Shown: positions 22,305 to 33,926 of the stretch, piece after piece
How the letters are laid out: each line of letters starts with the position of its first letter
How positions within the stretch are numbered: the stretch's first letter is position 1
Translations under genes and position numbers: made by a program
The notes under the pieces: generated by a model
Databases searched by the model: none
What the model was told of the DNA's origin: nothing
What the model saw: only the letters and a program-made list of their open reading frames with translations
Origin: Phoenix dactylifera
Lineage: Eukaryota; Streptophyta; Magnoliopsida; Arecales; Arecaceae
Assembly (NCBI RefSeq): GCF_009389715.1
Contig: NW_024068498.1
Coordinates: 1-64,000, forward strand
Direction: 5' to 3'
Length of the DNA stretch: 64,000 bases

Positions 22305-22891
22305 ATCTCCCACTTGCCGAGAAACAAGCCTGAAGCAACCGTAACCCCATCAGAAACATGATCTCCAATCATCCTCTATGTGTGTGAACCTCTGTCTTCA
22401 CTTCTAGCTCTGAAGACCAACAAAAGATTCACAGATGTGCAACTTCTCAAGAGTAACCACCTTTGTCAACGTATCTGCTGGGTTGTCCATTGTATGTATC
22501 TTCTCTAGCCGGAAAAATCTTCTTCGAGGAGTGACCGAATAAAGTGATATCTGATATCAATATATTTGGTCCTTGAGTGAAAAGCAGCATTTTTTGCCAA
22601 ATGTATAGTACTCTGGCTGTCGCTATACAACTTCGCATCGCCTTGCTCCATGCCAAGCTCTTTCATCAAACCTTGTAACCAAATCATCTCCTTGCTCGCT
22701 TCAGTAAGAGCAACGTATTCGGCCTCGGTCGTAGACAACGCTACAATCTTCTGTAGCTTTGAAACCCATGAAACTGCAGCACTTCCCAGCGTGAACACAT
22801 ACCCGGTAGTACTCTTTTTGCCATCAATGTCTCCAGCCATGTCAGAATCCACAAAACCATGTAGGCAAACATCAGAACCACCATAGCATAG
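22305..22891 (-). pseudogene. Copia RNase H fragment (minus strand), cut by the Athila LTR
   Basis: The minus-strand frame at 22852-22505 encodes copia RNase [81 protein letters not shown]. It is followed by the non-coding stretch and PPT before the LTR. At the high-coordinate end it is interrupted at 22891/22892 (CATAG then TGATAAG) by the Athila-type LTR. The uninterrupted relative at 44361-45222 continues into RT at this point. No gag, protease or integrase is present. Confidence 0.88.
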
Positions 22892-23456
22892 TGATAAGTG
22901 CTGATTAATCTATAATTTAATATTCTTTTTCCAGCACTTATCAATGTTCTTAAACGGATAACTACTTGTTTTACCATGAAATTGAATAAACAATGAAATA
23001 AATTTAAATTAGGGTAAGAGGTAAATAATACTTTTCTTAAACAGACTCTGAATTTGTCTCTCTTCTGGTTGAGATCTTTCATAAAAACATATAAGGAGGA
23101 GATTGTGTTGACCCGAATTATTAACCTGATGGAATTGCAATCAAGCTAAGGGTATAATTCAATGGGCTTTGGTCCTGGTTAGATTGAAAGTTATAATTAT
23201 ATGGAAAAATATTTGATTAACCCTTGTTATTAAGTCACGGTCCTGCTTTTAGCCTTGTTGAGTCCGGTCTGAAGTTGAATTAAATTTAAACAACATTGGG
23301 CTCGAGAGTAAGTTCACGCAAATCAACGATCATGACCCACCTCAAACCCAAAGTCAATTCCCAACCAATTCCTTACCTGCCTTCATATAAAATTTATAAT
23401 TTTAAAACAAAAATAATAATAATAATAATAATAATAATAATTGAATATCCATGATT

Positions 23457-23507
23457 CACTGTTCATATGAACAGTGTCCCGTGAAAACACTGTTCATATG
23501 AACAGTG
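23457..23507. repeat. Duplicated perfect 20-base palindrome
   Basis: CACTGTTCATATGAACAGTG occurs twice, at 23457-23476 and 23488-23507, separated by 11 bases; a half-site follows at about 23538. The same pair is in the second Athila LTR at 38215-38234 and 38246-38265. Confidence 0.95.
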
Positions 23508-24181
23508 TTACAAAAAAAAAATAATAAAACTAATCCCACTGTTCATCTTCTTCCTCCCTCCTTGCATCAGGGCCGTCCACCTTCCTCCCGTTGATCCCGC
23601 CTCACAGAGAGACCCCAAGCCCATCCCGCAGCATCCCTGCTCCAATCTGTAATCCCGTGATCACGCCTCCTCCACGATTCCTCCCAGCTTCCAGCCGGAT
23701 CAGCCTCCGACGCCGCATCCGAGCTTCAACTTTCCAGCGATCTTCCAGCACCCGATCAAGCCGTGAAGCCCTCAGCCGTTCCGTGCATTCATTCTTCCCC
23801 CTTCCGGATCTGCAGCTCCTCCGCCTCCACGCGCGCCTCCTTCCTTCCACGATCGATCCCGTTACTGCAGCCTCCGCGTCCGGACAGCCCGCGACCCCAC
23901 GTTCCGCCTCCAAGCCGGCACCGCATCCGTGAATGGCGTCCTCCCGTGATCGGCTCCTCCCAGCGCCCGGATCCACGTCTCCTCTTCCAAAGCTTCCGGA
24001 TTAGCACTCCATCCTAGCTGCTCGTGAAGCGCCTCCTTCCTTCCGCAAGCATCCATCCCACCATCCGTGCATTCCTCCCAACGATCAAGCCATGATCCTG
24101 TTTTCCGAGAAGAAGAAAATGAAGCGCCCATTGATCCCGCGACCGTTTTGATCCTTCGCCGGCTTCAAGGCTTTGGCAAGC

Positions 24182-24258
24182 TATATAAATGGGAGGACGG
24201 CAGAGGAGAGGGGGGGGGCTCGGTTCCACAAAAAAAAACAGGGGAGACCCCCTGTTTC
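24182..24258 (+). promoter_or_regulatory. Athila LTR TATA box and leader hairpin
   Basis: TATATAAAT at about 24182 fits an LTR promoter. About 50 bases downstream, AAACAGGGG and CCCCTGTTT form a hairpin (24236-24258) that would lie near the 5' end of the transcript. The copy in the second LTR is at about 38941-39018. Confidence 0.6.
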
Positions 24259-24994
24259 GGTGAAGAGAAGAAGAGAGGTTCGGTTGGGAGAAAAAGAAAA
24301 GAAAAGAAAAGAGGGGGGGGAAGAGAATAGTTTGTGATATTTTTGGAAGAATGGGAGGTGAAGGCTTTCATTTGAAGATGGAAGGACATCCGGCCACCAT
24401 GCGCGGCTGAACACCTAGTCTAGGGCTGGATGAAGCCCTAGCAATGTATCAGGGCATTGTAGTTCTTACTCTTTTAATTTTTTGGAGCTTGTTTAAATTC
24501 TTATTATCAATGGAAAATCCTTTTACGATGTTTAAACTTTGAGCATGCTATTTATTATTCATGTCTGCTAAAGTAGTTTAAGATGATCCATGCCTAGGAA
24601 GATGAGGTGTGCTGCACTCTAGGTTAGCATAATTAGGTAGACACTTCATGCTACACCGAAGATGGATCTTCCTAACACTCTTTATGTTTTTATTTTAAAA
24701 GGCTTGTAGCCAATTTGCATGCATCTCTAAAAGATAAAAATTAAGAACACAGTCCCTAATGCAATGCTATGCGGTGGATTCCAAACTCTAGATCTATCTA
24801 CTTTGATAAATTTCAATTCGTACTCATAGATTAATTTAGTTAAATCAAGTTAGCAAATCCTTCTTCTTGATTTATTTTTAAAAGAAAAATAACTTATTCT
24901 TCAATCCCTGTGGACCGACACCCGTAATCACTATCCTACAGGATACGTGCTATTGCGTGGTTTATCTTTGAAATTGAAAGAACCGATCAATTTT

Positions 24995-25012
24995 TGGCGC
25001 CGTTGCCGGGGA
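24995..25012 (+). other. Athila primer-binding site (tRNA-Asp)
   Basis: TGGCGCCGTTGCCGGGGA is complementary to the 3' end of plant tRNA-Asp, the primer used by Athila/Tat-type elements. It lies five bases after the LTR end. A second copy follows the second LTR at about 39754. Confidence 0.92.
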
Positions 25013-25637
25013 TTGCTAGCATAGTTATTTTTCTTATTAAAAAAAATTATTTAAAAATTAAAAAAAAAAATTCTTTAAAAAAATTTTCTATTATTGTTAC
25101 TTTTCTTATCTTCTTTTTCTCCCTTACTAATTTTATTTTTATATATATATATATTATTTGATCAGGAATCGAGAAAAAAAATCTGGGATGATCAAAAGGA
25201 GAACTGCCGGAAAAGAAATGCTGTAGAGGTTTGCAAAAAAAAAATAAATAAATAAATTGCTGGGGAAATTCCCTTTGGTAACCTCTAAATTTTTCTTATT
25301 TAAATTAATTATTGGTTTGAAATTTTGTGGTGATTGTTTGATTTTAATTATAGCAAAATTGTGAATGCATGCTTGATACACATACACAAATCAATTTGCA
25401 CATAGTAAGGGCAATCACCCCAACAAGATAAGAGCCGGATTTCATCACCGGACTCTTGCCCAACTTAGGTGAACTCAATCTCACATAGTGTCATCTTTAA
25501 TTAAAATCAATTAGACGTTGGCCCCTAGGGACGTTCGAGCTCAATAGGACGAAGATCACCGAAGGTTGCACCAATTTCGCTCTGTGGCTTAGTTGATGTC
25601 TAGGCAAGCTTTGTCCCTTTAAGGGAGACAGTTCATC
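25013..25637 (+). mobile_element. Athila internal 5' untranslated part, left of the nested insertion
   Basis: Non-coding leader of the Athila element. It ends in the target site TCATC (25633-25637), where the minus-strand gag-only element inserted. The sequence resumes at 33584 with the duplicated TCATC. The copy after the second Athila LTR is 39749-40395. Confidence 0.85.
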
Positions 25638-28600
25638 TGTCACGACCCCCGTCCCGTTCCCGGCGGGCCGCCGCGACGGTCCTAGGGTGCGGGTAGGCAT
25701 AAGGCCACCAGCCACCGCGTAGAACCCTACTACCTATCAATCATCAATAGATCTTGAAAAATTTGGCATGATACATGCACAAAATGATCACTTTTCCTAT
25801 AGTGACCTGTCAGGATTATCTCAATACATACAACACACTACCTGTCAGAGCAGCAATCACATAATCTGTCACATAATAAACCTGGACAATATATAGCAAT
25901 ACATTATCACAGGCACACAACTGATCTGCACACATATATATATATACCTGCTTCCCAATCCATCCATGGTCAAACCCATATCCACAACAGGATCTATGAT
26001 TGTGACTATACACTAAATACAACAGAAGGTTTATAATACACCAAAAGGGAATAAACCTCTATCTACATTATACTATACTATGGAGCGGCACAGCTAGCAG
26101 GCAATCTCTAACCCTGCTCCTCTCTATACAATACCTGCCCTGCAATCAAAAATACCAAACTGGGGAGTGAGTATATAAATACTCAGTGAGTGGAGTAGAG
26201 AGTACTATGCACATGAGACCAGATATAATCATGGCTCGATGTGAAATCTCAAGATCAATAACAAGATGAACATGATCTCAACATAGAAAATATGGAGTAA
26301 GTCATCAATACCACCACAATCAATATCAACTCATCTGAAGCATATATGGAATAATCAAGTAAACATATATGCTACTCATGAATATGCTCAACAGGTCATA
26401 GTACTGAATCATATAAATCAGGTGTCAATAGGCTGAATCATCAACAAGACAGCTATCGGGAGGTGGGTTTTACGCCCCAGGCGAACCAGCAACAACTCCC
26501 TACTGCCATATGCATATATCGAATATGACACCACACCAATATATAAATCATCACTAGACAGCTGTCGGGAGGTGGGTTTTACGCCCCAGGCGAACCAGCA
26601 ACAACTCCCCACTGTCACATGCATATGCAGGATAAGACACCATATCGATAATGTAAATGCTAGACAGCTATCGGGAGGTGGGTTTTACGCCCCAGGCGAA
26701 CCAGCAACAACTCCCCACTGTCACATGCATATGCAGGATAAGACACCACACTGATCATGTAAATGCTGGCCAGTATCCAGAACAGAAATCCATCTCACAT
26801 CTACATACTAAACGGCACCTTGCGGGAATTCTACATCCGCGGAAAGCCATACTGCACCTCGCGGGGTCTTACTATGCCCGGCGGCAAGCAGAATATAAGT
26901 CGTAGGACCGGCCGATCCTACGCCTAGGGCCGTGTCCCCCCTAGGAAGGGACTGGGCTCCGCCCACCCAGAAGGCTACTATGTGCACAAAGGCCGATGTT
27001 CAACCCCATCGACTATAGGTGTCCTGCAGATACTGTCAAGCCATGCATGAATGCCATAATGCATCTTCCCAATACTCTACTAAAAAGGAGTATAATCAAG
27101 ACTACCACTTACAAGTCTTTGAAATAGAGGAAATGAAATCAATTTACAAAAGAAATCATTTCATAATTCAGATCCAATTTAACTACTCATAAAAGAGTAT
27201 AATCAAGGCTACCACTTACAAGTCTTTGAAATAGAGGAAATGAAATCAATTTACAAAAGAAATCATTTCACAATTCAGATCCAATTTAACTACTCATAAA
27301 AGAGTATAATCAAGGCTACCACTCACAAGTCTTTGAAATAGAGGAAATGAAATCAATTTACAAAAGAAATCATTTCACAATTCAGATCCAATTTAACTAC
27401 TCATAAAAGAGTATAATCAAGGCTACCACTCACAAGTCTTTGAAATAGAGGAAATGAAATCAATTTACAAAAGAAGTCATTTCACAATTCGGAATCAATT
27501 TGATTACTCATCAACCCCTCGTAATTCCTCTCAATGTTTCCTCAAATGCATGTACAGAATAATCAAGCATGGAGAATCAAGATTATAGAGGAATCTACTA
27601 CAACAATTAATCAATAAGCTCAGGTGGAATCAAGTCACACTTAGCAACATTCATAAAAATGAATAAGGAATGTGCTCATGGTGCAAAGTACATGACTCCC
27701 ACTCACCTGTCAATCTGGCACAGCCCTGATACGCCTCCAAAAATCTACAGTAGGCAGTGGGAAACTTCTTCTTCTTGTTCCCTAGCTTCTTGCCCAACTG
27801 TGACATGCATTTATAATATATTTAGTCCTGTATCAAGGGTCATAATCTACGTGCTAATTATAATATAGGGAACTTTAATTGATTCAACTCCCCCGTTCCC
27901 TAAATCTTTTTTTTTCTTTCTCTTTTTCCTTTTCTATTAATTAACTCATCATTTATGTGTATTAGGGACTCCCTTGCACGAGTACAAGGTTTCTCTTAGC
28001 CTAATCTAGGCTTAATACCCTATTTTGGCATAAAATTTCTTATTTTCCCACTCGGATGAACAGTAACCCGGACCGATAGCCGGTTACTTCATCCTGGGTT
28101 TGATCCACTTTCCAAACTCCAAATTTGATGAAATTTTTACCTAACATTCTACACTCATAGGAGATTCCAAAGAGGTAACATGCATTGCTATCGGAGGTCG
28201 TTTGACCCCCTAAATAATTCGCCGAAGTTGGGACTTCGACACAGTTTTTCCGTAGTGCCGGAAAAATTTGTCAAAATCCGATTCTTCCTCTTTTAACCGC
28301 CTCTACAACCCTTATCCGACCCCTCTAGACTATATCCACCCTTTGTATAGCCTAATGTCATCAAAAGACTAGATAGGGACGAATATTTACCTTTTTCTTT
28401 TTGGAAATCGAGGTCCTTGCGTAGAGGAGAAGGAGATCTACGTTTTTCCCTTCAGCTGGAAGTGCAACCGGGATCCCTTTCCTCCTCGAATCCCCTTCCT
28501 CTTCTTCTTTCTTCTTCTTCTTCTTCTCTTTTTCTTTCTTTCTTTCCTCTCTGTTTCACGCCTGAGACCCCCCCTCTCTGTCTCTCGGTTTCATTCCAAA

Positions 28601-28808
28601 AGCCACAGCAAACCCCCTAATTAAATCACATCAAAACACTATTCACCCTTTGTTTAATATTATTAAATTCCCATTTTGCCCCTAACACTTCAACATATCT
28701 ACTGTTATGCCATTAACTTTTCATTCCTTCCAATTTTACCCCTCATATCAATTTTAAATGACTATTCTATCCTTTTTTATATAAAAAAAATATTTTGGGG
28801 TTATTACA
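25638..28808 (-). mobile_element. 3' LTR of the gag-only element (3171 bp)
   Basis: On the minus strand it starts TGTAATAACCCC at 28808, directly after a purine tract (AAGGGGGGGAGGA), and ends GGGGGTCGTGACA at 25638. It contains a threefold repeat of about 107-109 bases at about 26448-26760 (GGGAGGTGGGTTTTACGCCC) and a fourfold 107-bp array at 27089-27505. The length excess over the other LTR is explained almost exactly by three extra 107-bp units. Confidence 0.92.
27089..27505. repeat. 107-bp tandem array, four copies
   Basis: Units start AGTATAATCAAG at 27089, 27196, 27303 and 27410; the last copy is divergent at its end. The same LTR position has one unit in the 5' LTR (about 32187) and four units in the third LTR copy (about 41848-42264). 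Confidence 0.93.
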
Positions 28809-28892
28809 TCCTCCCCCCCTTATATAAAATTCGTCCTTGAATTTAAAAGAGTAAATTACCTGATTACTCGAAGGGGTGAGTGTATCTGCTCT

Positions 28893-30491
28893 TCATATTC
28901 TGCTCGGTGTGGTATTGAGAATCAAATAAATTAGGAGTGTTTTACCTTCTATCTCTACCACACAGGTAGGATACACATACTTCGCTTTTATACTATCCCC
29001 TACAGATGTACTAATAGCTAAGGGAATATGCATTAATATCTTATCCTTAGCTAACTTCTTAGCAAAATAAGGGGACACAAATGAATGGGTAGCTCCAGAA
29101 TCAAACAACACTCTAGCTTTAATCTTATCAATGAGGAGCATACCTGTCACAGCTGCATTCGATGCCTGTGCCTCTTGTGGATTTACCGTAAACACCCTTC
29201 CTTGCCCTCTGCCTGCCGGAGCTAATGGCTGAGATGGTCCGGCACTCTGCTGTGATGCTGGTGTCTGACCTCTGCCTCTGCCTACAGGCCCCCTACTACT
29301 AGGCCTATCCATCTGCACAAAAGGGTAGGATGTTAAAGGCACAAACTGCTGGGTGGCACCCTGCGGGCATTCTCTGACAAAATGACCCGGCTGTCCACAT
29401 CTGTAGCACACTCCCTGACCCATTCTGCATCTGCCAGGGTGCTGCTTCCCACATATGCCACACACTGGCCATGATTGAAACTTGGATTCAGTTCTGGCCA
29501 TAGTGACCGAAGGACGAGGTACTGATGGTAGAAAAGTATCTTGTGATTGACCTCTTTCCCTCCATTTCCTCTTACGTGGGGCAGGTGGAGTTGAGCGTAC
29601 AGACTGCTCCGTCGGGCCCTCCGAGAGATCTACTCCCTCAGATCTACCTCTACTGCTTTGCTCCTTCCCCACACTCATTTTTCTCTGTTCTCTTTCAGCT
29701 CTTTCCTCTTTGTTTCTGGTCTCCCACTGTTTTGCTTTATCTATCAGCCTAGACAAGGTGGGGACCTCTACTGCCAGTACTGCATTATAAAGCGGGGAAA
29801 TCAGACCTCGTTTGAACCTTTCTATCCTGGCAGCTTCAGTGGGGATGATGTAAGGAGCATACTTCCCCAATCTAGTGAACTCACGAGCGTACTCAGATAC
29901 GCTCATTCCGGGCATCTGCTTCAGCCTCTCAAACTGAAGAGCCCGATTCTACCTCTCAGCAGGAGACAAAAACTCATCCATCACTGCTTGCCTGAACTCT
30001 TCCCAGGTTGGAGGATTCCTACTGTACAATCTGTCCTCCATATGCCTCTGGTACCAGTCCCAGGCATCTTCCTTCATTGTAAGCCCTACAAGTTCTATAG
30101 CTCTTGCATCAGAACAGGGCAGTCTCCGTATCATCTTTTCAGTCTCCTCCAGAAATCTCTGAGGATCTTCACCTTCTTCCCCCTTAAACTCCGGGGTTCT
30201 GAGCCTCAGAAATTCCTGTACAGTAATCCCCTCATCATCTAGAGCTCGCCTGGCCAAACTTCTTAGCACAGGTACAGGAGGTAGGATGGATACTACTGAC
30301 GGGGCAGGAGATTTCCTCCGAGCAATCTGCTCCCTCAGAGCCTGATTCTCCGCCAGTAACTGTTCCATCAATGCATCTCTACTTCCTACCTCTCCTTGAT
30401 CATCAACCCTCCGTCTATCAGCAGGAGGAGATTTTTCTCTTTGGAGCTCGACATGTGCGGAACCCGCATCCAATGCTATATCTGGCTCCAT
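28893..30491 (-). pseudogene. gag with truncated protease of the non-autonomous element
   Basis: One reading frame on the minus strand, broken by a single in-frame TAG at about 29946-29948. The first part (30491 to 29949, 180 codons) holds the gag N-terminus (TPEFKGEEGEDPQRFLEETE, WDWYQRHMEDR, FRQAVMDEFLSPAER). The second part (to 28893) holds FKRGLISPLYNAVLA, a basic linker, a CCHC zinc knuckle (CYRCGQPGHFVREC) and the start of an aspartic protease (FDSGATHSFVSPYFAKKL), which ends at a stop after about 60 more residues. Nothing of RT or integrase follows. The single stop suggests a young copy. Confidence 0.9.
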
Positions 30492-30713
30492 CCTCTTTCC
30501 AGGACGAGTAGGTCCTCTCCTTGGAGGTATTCTTTATATGTCTCTAAAAGAGTTAAAAAGAAAGGACGGTCGTTACACACTGAGTCATAATATATTTTAC
30601 TGAATTGTAAATGACTCATAAATTAATATACAGAAAAATTCTATGCTCCATAGTATAATCCTATACTTAATCCTGACTCACCCTATTGCTCTGACAGGAC
30701 TCTTCTTAACCTT

Positions 30714-30726
30714 TGCTCTGATACCA
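30714..30726 (-). other. Primer-binding site (tRNA-iMet) of the gag-only element
   Basis: On the minus strand TTGGTATCAGAGC, complementary to the 3' end of initiator tRNA-Met, lies about five bases inside the 5' LTR end at 30732. This fixes the minus-strand orientation. Confidence 0.92.
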
Positions 30727-30731
30727 AGCTT

Positions 30732-33583
30732 TGTCACGACCCCCGCCCCGCTCCCGGCGGGCCGCCGCGACGGTCCTAGGGTGCGGGTAGGCATAAGGCC
30801 ACCAGCCACCGCGTAGAACCCTACTACCTATCAATCATCAATAGATCTTGAAAAATTTGGCATGATACATGCACAAAATGATCACTTTTCCTATAGTGAC
30901 CTGTCAGGATTATCTCAATACATACAACACACTACCTGTCAGAGCAGCAATCACATAATCTGTCACATAATAAACCTGGACAATATATAGCAATACATTA
31001 TCACAGGCACACAACTGATCTGCACACATATATATATATATACCTGCTTCCCAATCCATCCATGGTCAAACCCATATCCACAACAAGATCTATGATTGTG
31101 ACTATACACTAAATACAACAGAAGGTTTATAATACACCAAAAGGGAATAAACCTCTATCTACATTATACTATACTATGGAGCGGCACAGCTAGCAGGCAA
31201 TCTCTAACCCTGCTCCTCTCTATACAATACCTGCCCTGCAATCAAAAATACCAAACTGGGGAGTGAGTATATAAATACTCAGTGAGTGGAGTAGAGAGTA
31301 CTATGCACATGAGACCAGATATAATCATGGCTCGATGTGAAATTTCAAGATCAATAACAAGATGAACATGATCTCAACATAGAAAATATGGAGTAAGTCA
31401 TCAATACCACCACAATCAATATCAACTCATCTGAAGCATATATGGAATAATCAAGTAAACATATATGCTACTCATGAATATGCTCAACAGGTCATAGTAC
31501 TGAATCATATAAATCAGGTGTCAATAGGCTGAATCATCAACAAGACAGCTATCGGGAGGTGGGTTTTACGCCCCAGGCGAACCAGCAACAACTCCCTACT
31601 GCCATATGCATATATCGAATATGACACCACACCAATATGTAAATCATCACTAGACAGCTGTCGGGAGGTGGGTTTTACGCCCCAGGCGAACCAGCAACAA
31701 CTCCCCACTGTCACATGCATCTGCAGGATAAGACACCATATCGATAATGTAAATGCTAGACAGCTATCGGGAGGTGGGTTTTACGCCCCAGGCGAACCAG
31801 CAACAACTCCCCACTATCACATGCATATGCAGGATAAGACACCACACTGATCATGTAAATGCTGGCCAGTATCCAGAACAGAAATCCATCTCACATCTAC
31901 ATACTAAACGGCACCTCGCGGGAATTCTACATCCGCGGAAAGCCATACTGCACCTCGCGGGGTCTTACTATGCCCGGCGGCAAGCAGAATATAAGTCGTA
32001 GGACCGGCCGATCCTACGCCTAGGGCCGTGTCCCCCCCTAGGAAGGGACTGGGCTCCGCCCACCCAGAAGGCTACTATGTGCACAAAGGCCGATGTTCAA
32101 CCCCATCGACTATAGGTGTCCTGCAGATACTGTCAAGCCATGCATGAATGCCATAATGCACCTTCCCAATACTCTACTAAAAAGAAGTATAATCAAGACT
32201 ACCACTTACAAGTCTTTGAAATAGAGGAAATGAAATCAATTTACAAAAGAAGTCATTTCACAATTCGGAATCAATTTGATTACTCATCAACCCCTCGTAA
32301 TTCCTCTCAATGTTTCCTCAAATGCATGTACAGAATAATCAAGCATGGAGAATCAAGATTATAGAGGAATCTACTACAACAATTAATCAATAAGCTCAGG
32401 TGGAATCAAGTCACACTTGGCAACATTCATGAAAATGAATAAGGAATGTGCTCATGGTGCAAAGTACATGACTCTCACTCACCTGTCAATCTGGCACAGC
32501 CCTGATACGCCTCCAAAAATCTACAGTAGGCAGTGGGAAACTTCTTCTTCTTGTTCCCTAGCTTCTTGCCCAACTGTGACATGCATTTATAATATATTTA
32601 GTCCTGTATCAAGGGTCATAATCTACGTGCCAATTATAATATAGGGAACTTTAATTGATTCAACTCCCCCGTTCCCTAAATCTTTTCTTTTCTTTCTCTT
32701 TTTCCTTTTCTATTAATTAACTCATCATTTATGTGTATTAGGGACTCTCTTGCACGAGTACAAGGTTTCTCTTAGCCTAATCTAGGCTTAATACCCTATT
32801 TTGGCATAAAATTTCTTATTTTCCCACTCGGATGAACAGTAACCCGGACCGACAGCCGGTTACTTCATCCTGGGTTTGATCCACTTTCCAAACTCCAAAT
32901 TTGATGAAATTTTTACCTAACATTCTACACTCATAGGGGATTCCAAAGAGGTAACATGCATTGCTATCGGAGGTCGTTTGACCCCTAAATAATTCGCCGA
33001 AGTTGGAACTTCGACACAGTTTTTCCGTAGTGCCGGAAAAATTTGTCAAAATCCGATTCTTCCTCTTTTAACCGCCTCTACAACCCTTATCCGACCCCTC
33101 TAGACTATATCCACCCTTTGTATAGCCTAATGTCATCAAAAGACTAGATAGGGATGAATATTTACCTTTTTCTTTTTGGAAATCGAGGTCCTTGCGTAGA
33201 GGGGAAGGAGATCTACGTTTTTTCCTTCAGCTGGAAGTGCAACCGGGATCCCTTTCCTCCTCGAATCCCCTTCCTCTTCTTCTTTCTTCTTCTTCTTCTT
33301 CTCTTTTTCTTTCTTTCTTTCCTCTCTGTTTCACGCCTGAGACCCCCCCTCTCTGTCTCTCGGTTTCATTCCAAAAGCCACAGCAAACCCCCTAATTAAA
33401 TCACATCAAAACATTATTCACCCTTTGTTTAATATTATTAAATTCCTATTTTGCCCCTAACACTTCAACATATCTACTGTTATGCCATTAACTTTTCATT
33501 CCTTCCAATTTTACCCCTCATATCAATTTTAAATGACTATTCTATCCTTTTTTATATAAAAAAAATATTTTGGGGTTATTACA
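30732..33583 (-). mobile_element. 5' LTR of the gag-only element (2852 bp)
   Basis: On the minus strand it starts TGTAATAACCCC at 33583 and ends TCGTGACA at 30732. It is nearly identical to the 25638-28808 copy apart from scattered single-base differences and having one 107-bp unit instead of four. The CTT-rich frames near 33240-33330 are low-complexity. Confidence 0.92.
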
Positions 33584-33588
33584 TCATC

Positions 33589-33926
33589 TGTTCGAGGCAA
33601 GTGGATTTTAAGTGGGACCTTTGCGAACGCATCGTGACCCCTCCACTTACCTGGGAGCTTACCTGGTCAACTCGGTTCATTAGACCGGATTGGAGGCTTA
33701 GGTGCCCTCTTCAAACCAGTTAGGAGCTGTCTAGTGATTTTAGGACAAAGACTAGGATTGATATGCTTTTCTCTTTTATTGCATGCTTGATTGATCGAGT
33801 ACTAGTGTATGCACGGTAGTCGTTCTAGAGTACAAAACCTATTACCTTTTGACCCTGAAATAGAACAAACCCTTAGGAACATTCGAGCTAAGATCAAAAC
33901 ATTAGGATCATCCCCACCTCTTAAAG
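33589..33926 (+). mobile_element. Athila internal leader, right of the nested insertion
   Basis: Non-coding continuation of the Athila leader up to the gag ATG at 33927. It begins right after the duplicated TCATC. Confidence 0.75.

Larger units (their letters stand above)
22892..24989 (+). mobile_element. Athila-type Ty3/gypsy 5' LTR
   Basis: A 2098-bp LTR with ends TGATAAGTGCTG and GAACCGATCA. It is followed after five bases by a tRNA-Asp primer-binding site (24995). It contains an (AAT)n microsatellite (about 23409-23441), two 20-base palindromes, a GC-rich zone (23570-24170), a TATA box (TATATAAAT, about 24182) and a GAAACAGGGG hairpin (24236-24258). The copy at 37653-39748 is about the same length and differs by only about a dozen substitutions plus small indels, as judged by eye. 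Frames in the GC-rich zone are not genes. Confidence 0.92.
25638..33583 (-). mobile_element. Complete non-autonomous gypsy element, gag only (TR-GAG-like), TSD TCATC
   Basis: On the minus strand: 5' LTR 33583-30732, tRNA-iMet primer site, gag with partial protease (30491-28893), purine tract, 3' LTR 28808-25638. It is flanked by the 5-bp duplication TCATC (25633-25637 and 33584-33588), so it is a single intact insertion in the Athila internal region. Only about 1.9 kb lies between the LTRs. RT, RNase H and integrase are absent and the protease stops early, as in the class of gag-bearing terminal-repeat retrotransposons (TR-GAG). Mobilisation must have used enzymes supplied by another element. 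Confidence 0.93.

Noticed and set aside
23591..24131. Proline/arginine-rich proteins in the Athila LTRs (also 38349-38988)
   Set aside because: GC-rich LTR sequence with overlapping frames on both strands and no domain.
26418..26905. Short repetitive frames (MGFTPQANQQQ type), also at 31514-32001 and 41176-41663
   Set aside because: These are translations of the 107-109-base repeat inside the gag-only element's LTRs.
27089..27505. CRISPR-like array
   Set aside because: The 107-bp units are head to tail without unique spacers, and the DNA is plant nuclear.
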